Below, in pieces: positions 1 to 8,109 of a stretch of DNA of 64,000 nucleotides. The notes under the pieces were generated by a model that did no database searches, was not told the origin of the DNA, and worked only from the letters and a program-made list of their open reading frames with translations. Position 1 is the first letter of the stretch. The number at the start of each line of letters is the position of its first letter. Source of the stretch: Miltochrista miniata (Eukaryota; Arthropoda; Insecta; Lepidoptera; Erebidae); assembly GCA_933228765.1 (NCBI GenBank), contig OW121760.1, positions 28,086,314-28,150,313 on the forward strand, read 5' to 3'. The position numbers and the translations under genes are program-made.

Positions 1-511
1 CCCCAATAAGAATTATGTTTTTGCAGGACGATAGGCTTTGCAACGTTTCATTTAATGACTCAATAAATTTAGACCTATCACTAAAGCAGGGAGGCCTGTA
101 TATTGCTAATATCGCTAATTCTGACCCTATTTTAACTAGTAATCTATTGCAATCTTGCATATGTGGTTCCTCTACAGATGCATTAATACTATTTCTTATG
201 TAAACCACCACCCCATCATTTTGATTAAATATTTCGCTACTTTTGTACATATTATATCCCGGTATCAGTGGTATGTCATGTGGCAAAGCAAGCCTACACT
301 CCGTCATAACAATGACGTCAGTGTTCATATTTATTCTGTGTTGTAAAGTTAGAAAACTATCGAAGTTCCTAAATATGCTACGTATGTTTTGGGTTATTAT
401 GGTTAATGAGTTACTGTACGAGGCCAGATATTGCCCGCACTCTTCAGCCTCACACGTTGCAGACTCCGATACAGAGAAGTTATCTAGGTCATTGAATATA
501 TTATGTATCAT
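1..511 (-). CDS. LINE copy A ORF2, AP-endonuclease N-terminal part (runs off window)
   Basis: From an ATG at 511 the minus strand is open without a stop to the window edge (170 codons). The product is an apurinic-type endonuclease, which nicks target DNA for target-primed reverse transcription. Visible blocks are TQNIRSI (Asn motif, about residue 50), TECRL (usually TETWL or TECWL, carrying the catalytic Glu), GVVVYIRNS, and AILAIYRPP near the edge. The Arg in TECRL replaces a usually conserved Trp. The start lies 114 bp after the ORF1 stop. It aligns block by block with the ORF2 start at 60986, which has TECWL. Confidence 0.82.
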   Translation of the reverse strand, partial: MIHNIFNDLDNFSVSESATCEAEECGQYLASYSNSLTIITQNIRSIFRNFDSFLTLQHRINMNTDVIVMTECRLALPHDIPLIPGYNMYKSSEIFNQNDGVVVYIRNSINASVEEPHMQDCNRLLVKIGSELAILAIYRPPCFSDRSKFIESLNETLQSLSSCKNIILIG

Positions 512-625
512 TACTTTCTAAAATCAATTAACTAAATCAATATAAAATAACTTAATCAATTAGGAATTAACTAAATCAACTAAAAAACTAAGAAAGGTCC
601 GTCTATACTTTGATTAACGACGCTC

Positions 626-1852
626 TTAGGCGCCTTCATAGTCAATGGAGCTTATGTACCTTTTTTCAGCCATTAGTTTTGCTGGGCATTCCGGCGCTCC
701 TGTCGCATGATTACTCGGCTTTTTAAAGCGCAAGCAAGTGGCGCATTTGGTTCCTTCTGTTTTGGTGCAGTCCTTCGCCGAGTGCCCTTGCTCTCCGCAC
801 TGTCCACAAGTATACGCCGTTTCCCTACAAGTCTTCGCCGCATGACCATACTGCTGGCACTTGTAGCATCTTGTGACCAGTGTAAAGTCCCTAACAGGGC
901 AAGATGACCAGTTCAAGAAAACTCTTTGTTGTGTAATCAGAACCGTTCGAATGTTAGCGGGCACTTCAATTATATAATTACAGGTCTCTGCGTCCTTCCT
1001 ACCCGACTTATGGCTAAGCCTGGTTGAGGTCAGAAAAGTTTCTAGACTGTAATTCTGCACTTTATCTACCAGGTTCTGATGGTACAAGCAGGTAAAAACT
1101 TCCTTTTCCTGCATAGTAGTTGGTACTCCTAAAACTATGACCCTCGGCTTTCTTTTATGCTGGTCATCTATGGTAAGGCCTGAGCTTGTTAGTTGGGCTG
1201 ACTGTTTCAGTTTCTCAATATCACTTTTAGCTTCAGTGCTGATAATTACTCCACCATTTTTAGTTTTGCGCAGTCCTCTAACTTGCAGCTTCATTTGTTC
1301 AGGGCAGATAATCTTTTGCACTAGTGACTTGGTATCTTCGCTAGTTTTCCCTTTCTCGCTGGGATAAATGGCTACAGAGCTCATGTTAGTTTTAGGGATG
1401 TATTCATTGGTACTCTTCTTTAACATATCACTGAAAGATGTTCCGGTATTGCGCATGGATGATTCGTCAATCGTAATTTTTAGGTCATGAAGCTTTTGAG
1501 AGAGGTCACATTGTTCTTGGAGGGCTTTGACAGCTGTACTAGCTTGTACAGCCTTACTTTTCAAGGACTGGTACTGTACTGCCAGTTGGGAAGTACCATT
1601 TAAAACTTTTCGGCACAATGTATTGATACGCAGTTTTTGGTCAGAATTTAGCTTGCCCTCTGACGCGACACTACATACCTCATTCAGGCACTGCTCAATT
1701 CCTACCATCCAGTTCTGGATCTCTGAGGTTGAGATGACCTCCATTTGGGTTTCACCTTGGCATGAGGCATTTGGGCAGCAAGGAGCGCGTGCGGGCGTTG
1801 GAGGCGGCGTGCGGGCTGTCCTGTTACCCCTTTGAAAGGGACTGCCTTCCAT
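626..1852 (-). CDS. LINE copy A ORF1, gag-like nucleic-acid-binding protein
   Basis: This 408-residue protein would coat LINE RNA in the ribonucleoprotein particle. A Pro/Arg-rich start is followed by an alpha-helical segment (about 60-115) and a central domain (about 190-310) resembling the RNA-binding region of Jockey-type ORF1 proteins. The C-terminus has three zinc knuckles: CYKCQQYGHAAKTC at 329-342, CGQCGEQGHSAKDC at 349-362, and a longer third Cys cluster at 370-389. The frame is uninterrupted over 1.2 kb, unlike copy B, which has two frameshifts. Intactness suggests copy A is the younger of the two. Confidence 0.88.
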   Translation of the reverse strand: MEGSPFQRGNRTARTPPPTPARAPCCPNASCQGETQMEVISTSEIQNWMVGIEQCLNEVCSVASEGKLNSDQKLRINTLCRKVLNGTSQLAVQYQSLKSKAVQASTAVKALQEQCDLSQKLHDLKITIDESSMRNTGTSFSDMLKKSTNEYIPKTNMSSVAIYPSEKGKTSEDTKSLVQKIICPEQMKLQVRGLRKTKNGGVIISTEAKSDIEKLKQSAQLTSSGLTIDDQHKRKPRVIVLGVPTTMQEKEVFTCLYHQNLVDKVQNYSLETFLTSTRLSHKSGRKDAETCNYIIEVPANIRTVLITQQRVFLNWSSCPVRDFTLVTRCYKCQQYGHAAKTCRETAYTCGQCGEQGHSAKDCTKTEGTKCATCLRFKKPSNHATGAPECPAKLMAEKRYISSIDYEGA

Positions 1853-1980
1853 TTTGTTGGGATAATGCCTACTCTAATTGCAATACATCATCACGTTCAC
1901 AATAAACCACTTTGCACACTTATTGCACTTTGCATTGACACACTTTACTGATTTCTGGTAAAAACAAGGTCACAATTCAG

Positions 1981-3440
1981 CTAATTATATTTGTTATTTT
2001 AATTTCTGTAAACACGTCAGTTCGCAACGAAGAGCGACATATTCGTGTTTGCAAAAGGTTTTTTAAGTCCACACTTGACTTAGGAGATCAAGTAATTAAA
2101 ACAGCTTTAAGTAAAAAGTCAGAGGCTGGAATTATAGAGGGTGAGCAAAGAAGAAAACATAAAAATCATCCTACGGTCGATTCTGCAATTAAAGAAAGCG
2201 TTGTTCAACTTATTAATTCGATTCCGGGGGTAGAATCACACTATCTTCGAGCTCAAACTACACGCGAATATATTCAAAGCGAAAGGTCATTAGCAGATAT
2301 TTATCGGGATTACATAGCTTTACGCCTGGCTGATAACTTGCCTTTTGCTTCTGAATCGACCTTCCAACGTATATTTAATTTTCAATTTAATATTGGTTTC
2401 TTTAGCCCAAAAAAAGACTGTGTGACTTGTGCGAGAGTTATAAAAATGCAGATGCTGAAAACAAATTGAAATTACAGGAAGCCTATGAACAACATCTCCT
2501 TGAGAAAGACTTAGCGCGAAGTGAGAAAGAAAAGGACAAGAAAGAATCAAATGCCATAGTTGTAGTTTACGATCTCCAAGCAGTCATGCAACTTCCCAAG
2601 GGTCAAGTGTCTTTGTTCTTTTACAAATCTAGAATCAATTGTTTTAATTTTACCATTAGTGATTTACATGCAAAGAACGTAGATTGCTTTTTTTGGGATG
2701 AGACTGAAGGGAAGCGTGGTGCAATAGAAATTGGCACCTGTGTTTTAGCTTTCATAGAAATGCAGCTAAATAACCATCCTAATGCAGATATAGATTTGAT
2801 ATTTTATTCAGATAACTGTTGTGGGCAACAGAAAAATAAGTATTTATTGTCTACTTATGCCTACGCGGTGTCTAATATGAGAGTTAAGTCTATAACACAT
2901 AAGTTTTTGATTAGAGGCCACTCTCAAAATGAAGGAGACAATGTGCACAGTGTTATAGAGAAGCAAGTGAAAAGGCATATAAAATCAGGCCCTATTTACA
3001 CACCACAGCAGTATATAACACTAATTCGGACTGCCAAAAAAACTGGACCAGCATACAAAGTGCATGAAATGACACATGAGCGCTTTTATGATTTAAAAAC
3101 GTTGCAAGAAAGTTGGGGCACGAACTTCAATGTAGATGAAGATAACAATCAAGTCAAGTGGCACGATATAAAAGTCCTTAAAGTTGAAAAGGACATTCCC
3201 ATGGCCTTTTTATATAAAACATCTTTTTCACAGACTGGCTTTAAAAAATGCTGGGTTAACAAGAGGAAGACCAGGCGTACAGGAGAATCTACACGTGATA
3301 ATATTGCTATTAATTTGAATAGAACATACACTGAAAAACTATGTTTGACAGAAGCAAAAAAGAAAGACATTAAAGAACTTGTAGACAAAAATGTGATTCC
3401 AAAGTCATACTATGATAGTTTTTATAAAAATGTTTTGTGA
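1981..3440 (+). pseudogene. DDE-like insect transposase-related gene (DUF7869 type), copy 1, one frameshift
   Basis: Two overlapping frames encode one protein. Frame one is open from 1981 to about 2421 and includes VCKRFFKSTLDLG and VESHYLRAQTTREYI. Frame two runs to a stop at 3438-3440. They are broken by an extra TG in the run at 2419-2424, just before a Cys-Asp-Leu-Cys motif. The second part has an RNase H-like layout: Asp in VVVYDLQAV, Asp in FYSDNCCGQQKNKYL, and a candidate Glu in HSVIEKQVKR. Many insect genomes carry such genes; I recall the family as DUF7869, activity unproven. The first exon may begin at the AG at 2019-2020. Copy A's 5' end abuts it. Confidence 0.7.
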
Positions 3441-4343
3441 TTTGTTAGTTATTTTGGATGTTGATGTGCAGACTAGACTACAGACTAGTTTTAGAACTTT
3501 AATTTTTATTTTTTTAAACTATTTAGTAGACTGAATATTATTGGTTGAAGGGATACTTTAAGAGACTAATAATCAAACTGTGATTTGCTAACCTAAGACT
3601 GCTACTATTATTTAGGTAGGTAGCTAAGTAACACTAATAGCATTAAATGCTAGCAAAAATGCCTTAGATTTTTATAAAAACATTACAGTACTTAATTTAA
3701 TTATTGTTAGTAAAGTTACTGTTCTTTTCTTAAATTTATTTTGATTGAATTTTATTATAATAAGAATACTCAAATTTTAAAACTAGTTATAGGAGATAAA
3801 GACTGTTTATAAAGTTTTTATAATGCTGTGATTATATAAAAGTTACAATAGTAATAAGTTATAAAGATCTCAATATTATTAAAAACTAAATAATTATATT
3901 ATATAAATAATTATATTATTTGGTGACACTATGTTCCCACGTGCCATTTTTTCTTTGATTGCTTAATTAAACATTTTTTTTCGTTCTAATAACATGCATT
4001 TTTATTTGGTTAGATGAAAACTAATACCATAACTCAAAAATCCTCAACAAAAACTTATCCTATTTTTGGGGTGAAAAGTAACGTCTGTCATTTTTATTTC
4101 TAATAAAGTAGACTAATTCTTGTTAGTGATTTAATAAGTTGATTACTTCCGCTACAAAACTAGAGTAACTCAAAAAAACTACTTTTTCAGGTTTTTAGCA
4201 GATAATAAAGAAATAAGGTAGTCAAACACGCTCCACTAAAATATTACCTTCGAATGTCTATTGTTAGTTTTTTTTATATCTTTTTATAAATATTTAGAAA
4301 TCAGTTTTTCTCAATTTCTGAAAAAACTTGTTTTTTGAGTTAC
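3441..4343. other. AT-rich stretch, no gene recognised
   Basis: The stretch is strongly AT-rich with many short T and A runs. No reading frame of note and no repeat I recognise. It lies downstream of the copy 1 stop and may hold its 3' UTR. Confidence 0.5.
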
Positions 4344-4557
4344 CGGAGTCTTCATCTGGGGGTGCGATTATGACGCTCTAACAGCAGCACACGTAGAAAA
4401 AAGTATTATGGACATCATTTTTCAAGCAGATGTGGGTATGTTGCCTGGCAGACGACAAGGATACTACACTCAGGAATACGGGCAAAACCAAACTTCTGCG
4501 CCACCACAAAATGCTGTAGGAAGTTTTGAAGATTCTCCTACACATATTTGTAACTTA
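4344..4557 (+). pseudogene. Possible terminal coding exon of unknown origin
   Basis: One frame is open for about 70 codons to a TAA at 4555-4557. It begins after a T-rich stretch and an AG resembling a 3' splice site, and reads FIWGCDYDALTAAHVEKS, then a Gln/Pro/Tyr-rich tail ending THICNL. The composition looks coding and differs from the AT-rich surroundings. I do not recognise the family. It could be a terminal exon of a transposase-like gene or chance. Confidence 0.3.
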
Positions 4558-4567
4558 TAATTATTTA

Positions 4568-4795
4568 ATACTAGCTGATGCCCGCAGCTTCGCCCGCGTA
4601 ATATTTGTTCCCGTTCCCGCTTCCCGTGGGAACTTGTTACCGGGATAAAAAGTGTAGCCTATGTGTTATTCCAGACTATAATGTATCTCTGTTCCAAACT
4701 TTAGTCAGATACGTTTAGCCGTTCGAGCGTAAAAGAGTAACAAACATCCACACTCACAAACATTCGCATTTATAATATTAGTAAGATAGTAAGAT
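4568..4795 (+). repeat. Lepidopteran interspersed repeat, RTE-type 3' tail
   Basis: It starts with ACTAGCTGATGCCCGCAGC followed by a CTTCGCCCGCGT box, continues through GGGATAAAAAGTGTAGCCTATG, and ends in TATAATATTAGTAAGAT repeated. This layout is familiar from very abundant repeats in moth and butterfly genomes, commonly assigned to RTE LINE tails or SINEs that share them. Identification is from memory. Confidence 0.6.
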
Positions 4796-4819
4796 AAATA
4801 AAGCATAATTTGAAAAACA

Positions 4820-5290
4820 TACCTAAACATATTCCTTTAGCATTTCTACCAAGCCATCACATGTTTCGAGAACAATTTTAGAAATAGATTGCTTTGATAC
4901 CCTAAAAAGGTATTGTAAACTTACAAATGAATCACCAGTTGCCAAATATGTTATGTCTCTAGTCGTTATGGCTTTGCGGAACGACGTGTCTTTTTTTCCA
5001 ATTATTGGATGAAGTTTCATACATAGACCATCAAATGTTTCAGAATTCATTCTAATAAAATTTTGTATAGTATCTTCTACTCCTTCAAAAGTCATATCTG
5101 ACAATATTTCTTTGAAATGATCATTTCGCTGCCGATATATTTCCTTGATCCACCATTGACGTTTGACTTTCTGTCCTTTTTTCTTTTTGTAGTGATTAAT
5201 TATTACTAAAGCTGCAGCGACTTTGCGTGCTACACCCTTGGTAGCTAGTAAGAAACTAGATAAATTCGTTGCTCGGCTTGAGGCACGCTG
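4820..5290 (-). pseudogene. PIF/Harbinger transposase, N-terminal fragment
   Basis: The minus strand is open from about 5290 to a stop at 4823. It reads KRQWWIKEIYRQRNDHF, then RMNSETFDGL, IGKKDTSFRKAI, YLATGDSFVSLQYLFRVSKQ and ISKIVLETC. This matches the N-terminal, pre-catalytic part of Harbinger transposases (ALP1-like, with a helix-turn-helix in the ATG.S...LQ..FRV segment). A short segment expected before YLATG is missing, and no DDE core follows. A GTATGT just past the stop may be a splice donor. Confidence 0.65.
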
Positions 5291-5299
5291 CCGAGTTGC

Positions 5300-6299
5300 T
5301 GATTAATGTGGCTCAAGTGGAGATGCATGAAGTTTCGGCGGCGCGCGGCATGCTCAGATTGAGGCAGCTCGCTCCGCGGCTGCTCAAGTGGGGATCCGCC
5401 TTTAGACTGAATACATTCAAAAAAGTTTTAGTTTGCCCACGTCTAACTACTAACAATCAGACATTCGCTCCGTTGGGTAAAAATTCTAAACACGATACGT
5501 TTGCAGCTCTGTGGCACGATGCAGTTGCAGGAAGAAAGCAAGAAGATATTATGAGCTGTTTTTATGAGTTCCGTTATCGTGATTACAAATATGTTAACAT
5601 TTGGATGGATAATTCCACCGGGCAAAACAAGAATTGGTTATTATATTTCCTTATGGTTTACCTGATAAACTCAGACCTTATAATTATGTACTGAGAATAT
5701 CACCTTCCACTATTTCGAACCCGGGCATACTTTCATAAGCAGTGATCACTTCCATCATCAAGTCAAACTATCTATGAAGAAGATGGGTAAGGTCTATGAC
5801 TTTATTGATTTTAAAGATTCAGTGTTACAGGCTAGTTCCAAAAAAGTTTTTGTGAAAGAAATGTCACCGTCAACATTTATAAACGTCGCAGATCAAATTT
5901 CCAAGCGACGAGTGCAAACATCAAATCCTAGAGCATGTAATATATCAGTGACATGACAAGGGTTACTTTTCGAAGAGGATCACAAAACTTTACTTATGAA
6001 AATGACAACTGATTTAATATTATTTTTGTGAATTCCCGTTCGTCCCCCTCGGGGGGACGAAGTCAAGGGGACGAACGGGAATACTCCACTATAATGGCCA
6101 AGAAATTTCAATGTGCTTTCTGAAAGACAGTTAATTAAAGAATCCTGACGAGAAAGCTGTTTTGACATTTCGTGAGAAACCAAAAGGCACTTCAATTGAA
6201 AGAAAAGATAACATCATATCTAAGCTTGGGCCTATAATGCCGGCGCATAAATTATTATTTTGGAAAAGTTTACCTACATCAGAACAACCTGATATTTAA
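5300..6299 (+). pseudogene. DDE-like insect gene (DUF7869 type), divergent copy 2, degraded
   Basis: Several frames together give the C-terminal half of a second family member. In order: LWHDAVAGRKQEDIMSCFY, the catalytic-type block IWMDNSTGQNKNWLLYF (about 5600-5650), FEPGHTFISSDHFHHQVK (about 5720-5770, other frame), GKVYDFIDF (5788-5814), VTFRRGSQNF (5961-5990), then KLGPIMPAHKLLFWKSLP ending at TAA 6297-6299. Compared with copy 1 it has MDN and GHTF.S.D.FHHQV blocks, so it is a different subfamily. It has stops at 5672-5674 and 5692-5694 and later frameshifts, and a hairpin insertion at 6032-6082. The GC-rich start (5270-5400) is not clearly part of the gene. Confidence 0.65.
6032..6082. 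repeat. Perfect 16-bp inverted repeat (hairpin) inside copy 2 pseudogene
   Basis: ATTCCCGTTCGTCCCC at 6032-6047 is the exact reverse complement of 6067-6082. The 19-bp centre holds a second small palindrome around CCCCTCGGGG. It sits where copy 2 loses its frame and differs sharply in GC content from its surroundings. Confidence 0.8.
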
Positions 6300-7212
6300 A
6301 AACATGTTATTTAGTTATTTCGGAAGGACGAGATTTATTTTATTTTATAGTGAAGTTTCACTAATTTTATATAAGTATTGTTTGGTTTTTGTAAGGATTA
6401 CTTTAACTTTATTATTATATGATTATGATTAAAAAAAGACTGAGGTTTATTGTAAATGTCTTGATCTCCTATGAGACTGAATAGATAATAAAATACATTT
6501 AATGTTAAATAGTGAGATACTTCTACTTACTTACGTTCGACGTGATTAGAGTTATTTAAGATAATTGTATTGTTATTCGTAGTAAATATCCCAGTATATA
6601 GCAAACCAGTACTAATTTATCATCCCAAAGACTCCTAACGCGCCGTTATTACCAACGCAAGACATTAGCGGTGGGCCGATGTTCTTTTCGTCATTGACTA
6701 CAGCAAGAAAAAACGGTACCTATATCCGTGTGTTTTATGCGTATTGTATACTTTTATTGTGTTCTGTGCGTTCAAGATAGTTTCGGGACGATTTCCTTTT
6801 TCAGCTATTGGTATCAAATTGTTTACAGTAAAAACGTCATTTTATTGTGTCATTGACCATAAACAAGTAATTTTTTATTTTTCGTTCTTTGTTGTTGTAA
6901 GGTAATCAATTTTGATTTGCATTGCTTTCATATTCGCCATAAAACAAGCATTGTACCTACACCAAAAAGTTTCCTATGACAACTTGCTATTGGAATTGTC
7001 TGTTATCAATTATAATATAGGTTGCTTGTGTATTTAAATTTCGAATTACCTTGACTGCGATTGATTGCGTTAAAACCATACTTTACAAGCATTCTACGAC
7101 GAATTATCGAAACTTATAAAAAAGTCATTGACAGAGCATCTGACTTGTCAGATATACAGAAATTATACTACCTACGGACACATTGGGAAGGTGAGCCATT
7201 AGATATTATTGT
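6300..7212. other. Non-coding stretch, no feature recognised
   Basis: No frame of interest on either strand. 6640-6760 is less AT-rich than the rest, and a distant 5' end of the BEL/Pao element starting its recognisable gag at 7774 could lie here, but I see no LTR boundary or primer-binding site. Confidence 0.4.
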
Positions 7213-7710
7213 TAACTAGCTGAGCCCGCAACTTCGTTTACGTCACATAAGGTGTATGAAAGGAGAGGTATTTCTTCATCAGAGTCATCAAGCAGCGTCT
7301 GAAACTGCCCTGTTTGCTTAATCATAAAAGAGCTTAATGATAAAACTATTTTTAAACAATTCAGTCCGCGCCGAAGGCTCTTTTATGATTAAGCCAACAC
7401 GCCAGTTTAGGTTTACTCACATTCAAAGAAACCGCTACAATTAAAATTTTCAAAATATCTGATTCTTAAAAGAGTTATAACTCTTTTATTTCTAAACCGA
7501 TTTACATAAAACAAACGCTAAATGTTAACTGGAGCAAACCTCAACACAATAAAAAAACCGCATTGCAATCGGTTGAGCGGTTACTGAGATTAGCGTGCAC
7601 AACCGTAAAGACAAACAGATATACAGACATACAGACAAACTGACAAAAATTCTAAAAATCATTGTTTTGGGTTCTATTGCGTTCATAAAGCCCCCCTATA
7701 ATATTTTTTC
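7213..7710 (+). repeat. Lepidopteran interspersed repeat, RTE-like, with nested hairpin
   Basis: It begins TAACTAGCTGAGCCCGCAAC and continues into a segment with GTTGAGCGGTTACTGAGAT and a run of ACAGACATACAGACAAACTG, as in abundant lepidopteran LINE/SINE tails. It is diverged, and includes an 18-bp perfect inverted repeat (7316-7333 and 7377-7394). Confidence 0.45.
7316..7394. repeat. 18-bp perfect inverted repeat
   Basis: GCTTAATCATAAAAGAGC at 7316-7333 pairs exactly with 7377-7394 across a 43-bp spacer. It may be a tiny foldback element inserted into the surrounding repeat. Confidence 0.75.
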
Positions 7711-7773
7711 TTATTTATCTTCCATGTACAGACAGCGACCTGTTACGATTTTAGTATATGTATTGATATTGAT

Positions 7774-7920
7774 TTGCCATTAGTATCTTCAAGCTACAAG
7801 GAAGAGTTAGCCTTATTAAAATCAAGATATGACAATTTTAAAGTTGTGACTGAATATACAAATGCTTTATTGGAAATTCCCTGTATTACGAAGTGCACAG
7901 CCCTTACCCTGAGATCCTTT
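7774..7920 (+). pseudogene. BEL/Pao gag fragment, left part
   Basis: The frame reads SSYKEELALLKSRYDN, then LEIPCITKCTALTLRSF up to 7920, where a 6.1 kb LTR element interrupts it. Across the element, 14046 resumes in the same frame after removing one TSD copy, continuing with VSQVRQQVLLLKNLNQPIE. This is the pattern of BEL/Pao capsid proteins, which form the particle around retrotransposon RNA. The N-terminal gag is missing or unrecognisable upstream. Confidence 0.7.
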
Positions 7921-8094
7921 TGTAGTGTATGCAGTCATTCATCCCCTCTACCGTACCTACAGACATAGCACAGCCTCTAGCGTACACAGTGCATACGAGT
8001 CGCGCCATTACGCGAGAGTGCACGTGTTCGGCAAGTCTGTCCGTTAAGTGCGTGACGAGTCTGTGAATTACCCTACAGTTAGATGGATCCTACA
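7921..8094 (+). repeat. 5' LTR of the 7921-14045 element
   Basis: 174 bp, TGTAGTGTATGC to GATGGATCCTACA, with 5-bp inverted ends. No difference from the 3' LTR at 13872-14045 was seen. It is preceded by TSD copy CCTTT. Confidence 0.92.
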
Positions 8095-8096
8095 AC

Positions 8097-8109
8097 TGGC
8101 GACGAGGAA
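8097..8109 (+). promoter_or_regulatory. Primer-binding site of the 7921-14045 element
   Basis: TGGCGACGAGGAA starts two bases after the 5' LTR. A TGG start pairs with the CCA end of a tRNA, the expected primer for minus-strand synthesis. I cannot name the tRNA. Confidence 0.65.

Larger units (their letters stand above)
1..1990 (-). mobile_element. Non-LTR retrotransposon (LINE) copy A, 5' half
   Basis: ORF1 (626-1852) and the start of ORF2 (1-511) are in the usual order on the minus strand, so this is the 5' half of a LINE that leaves the window on the left. The 5' UTR should lie between 1853 and about 1990, where the sequence changes into a plus-strand decayed gene. The same family recurs on the plus strand at 59480-64000: both ORF1 proteins share a coiled-coil-like N-terminal block, three zinc knuckles and the terminal peptide SIDYEGA. 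The Jockey/CR1 group is likely from the ORF1 knuckles and the endonuclease motifs, but the clade cannot be fixed without the reverse transcriptase. Confidence 0.8.
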
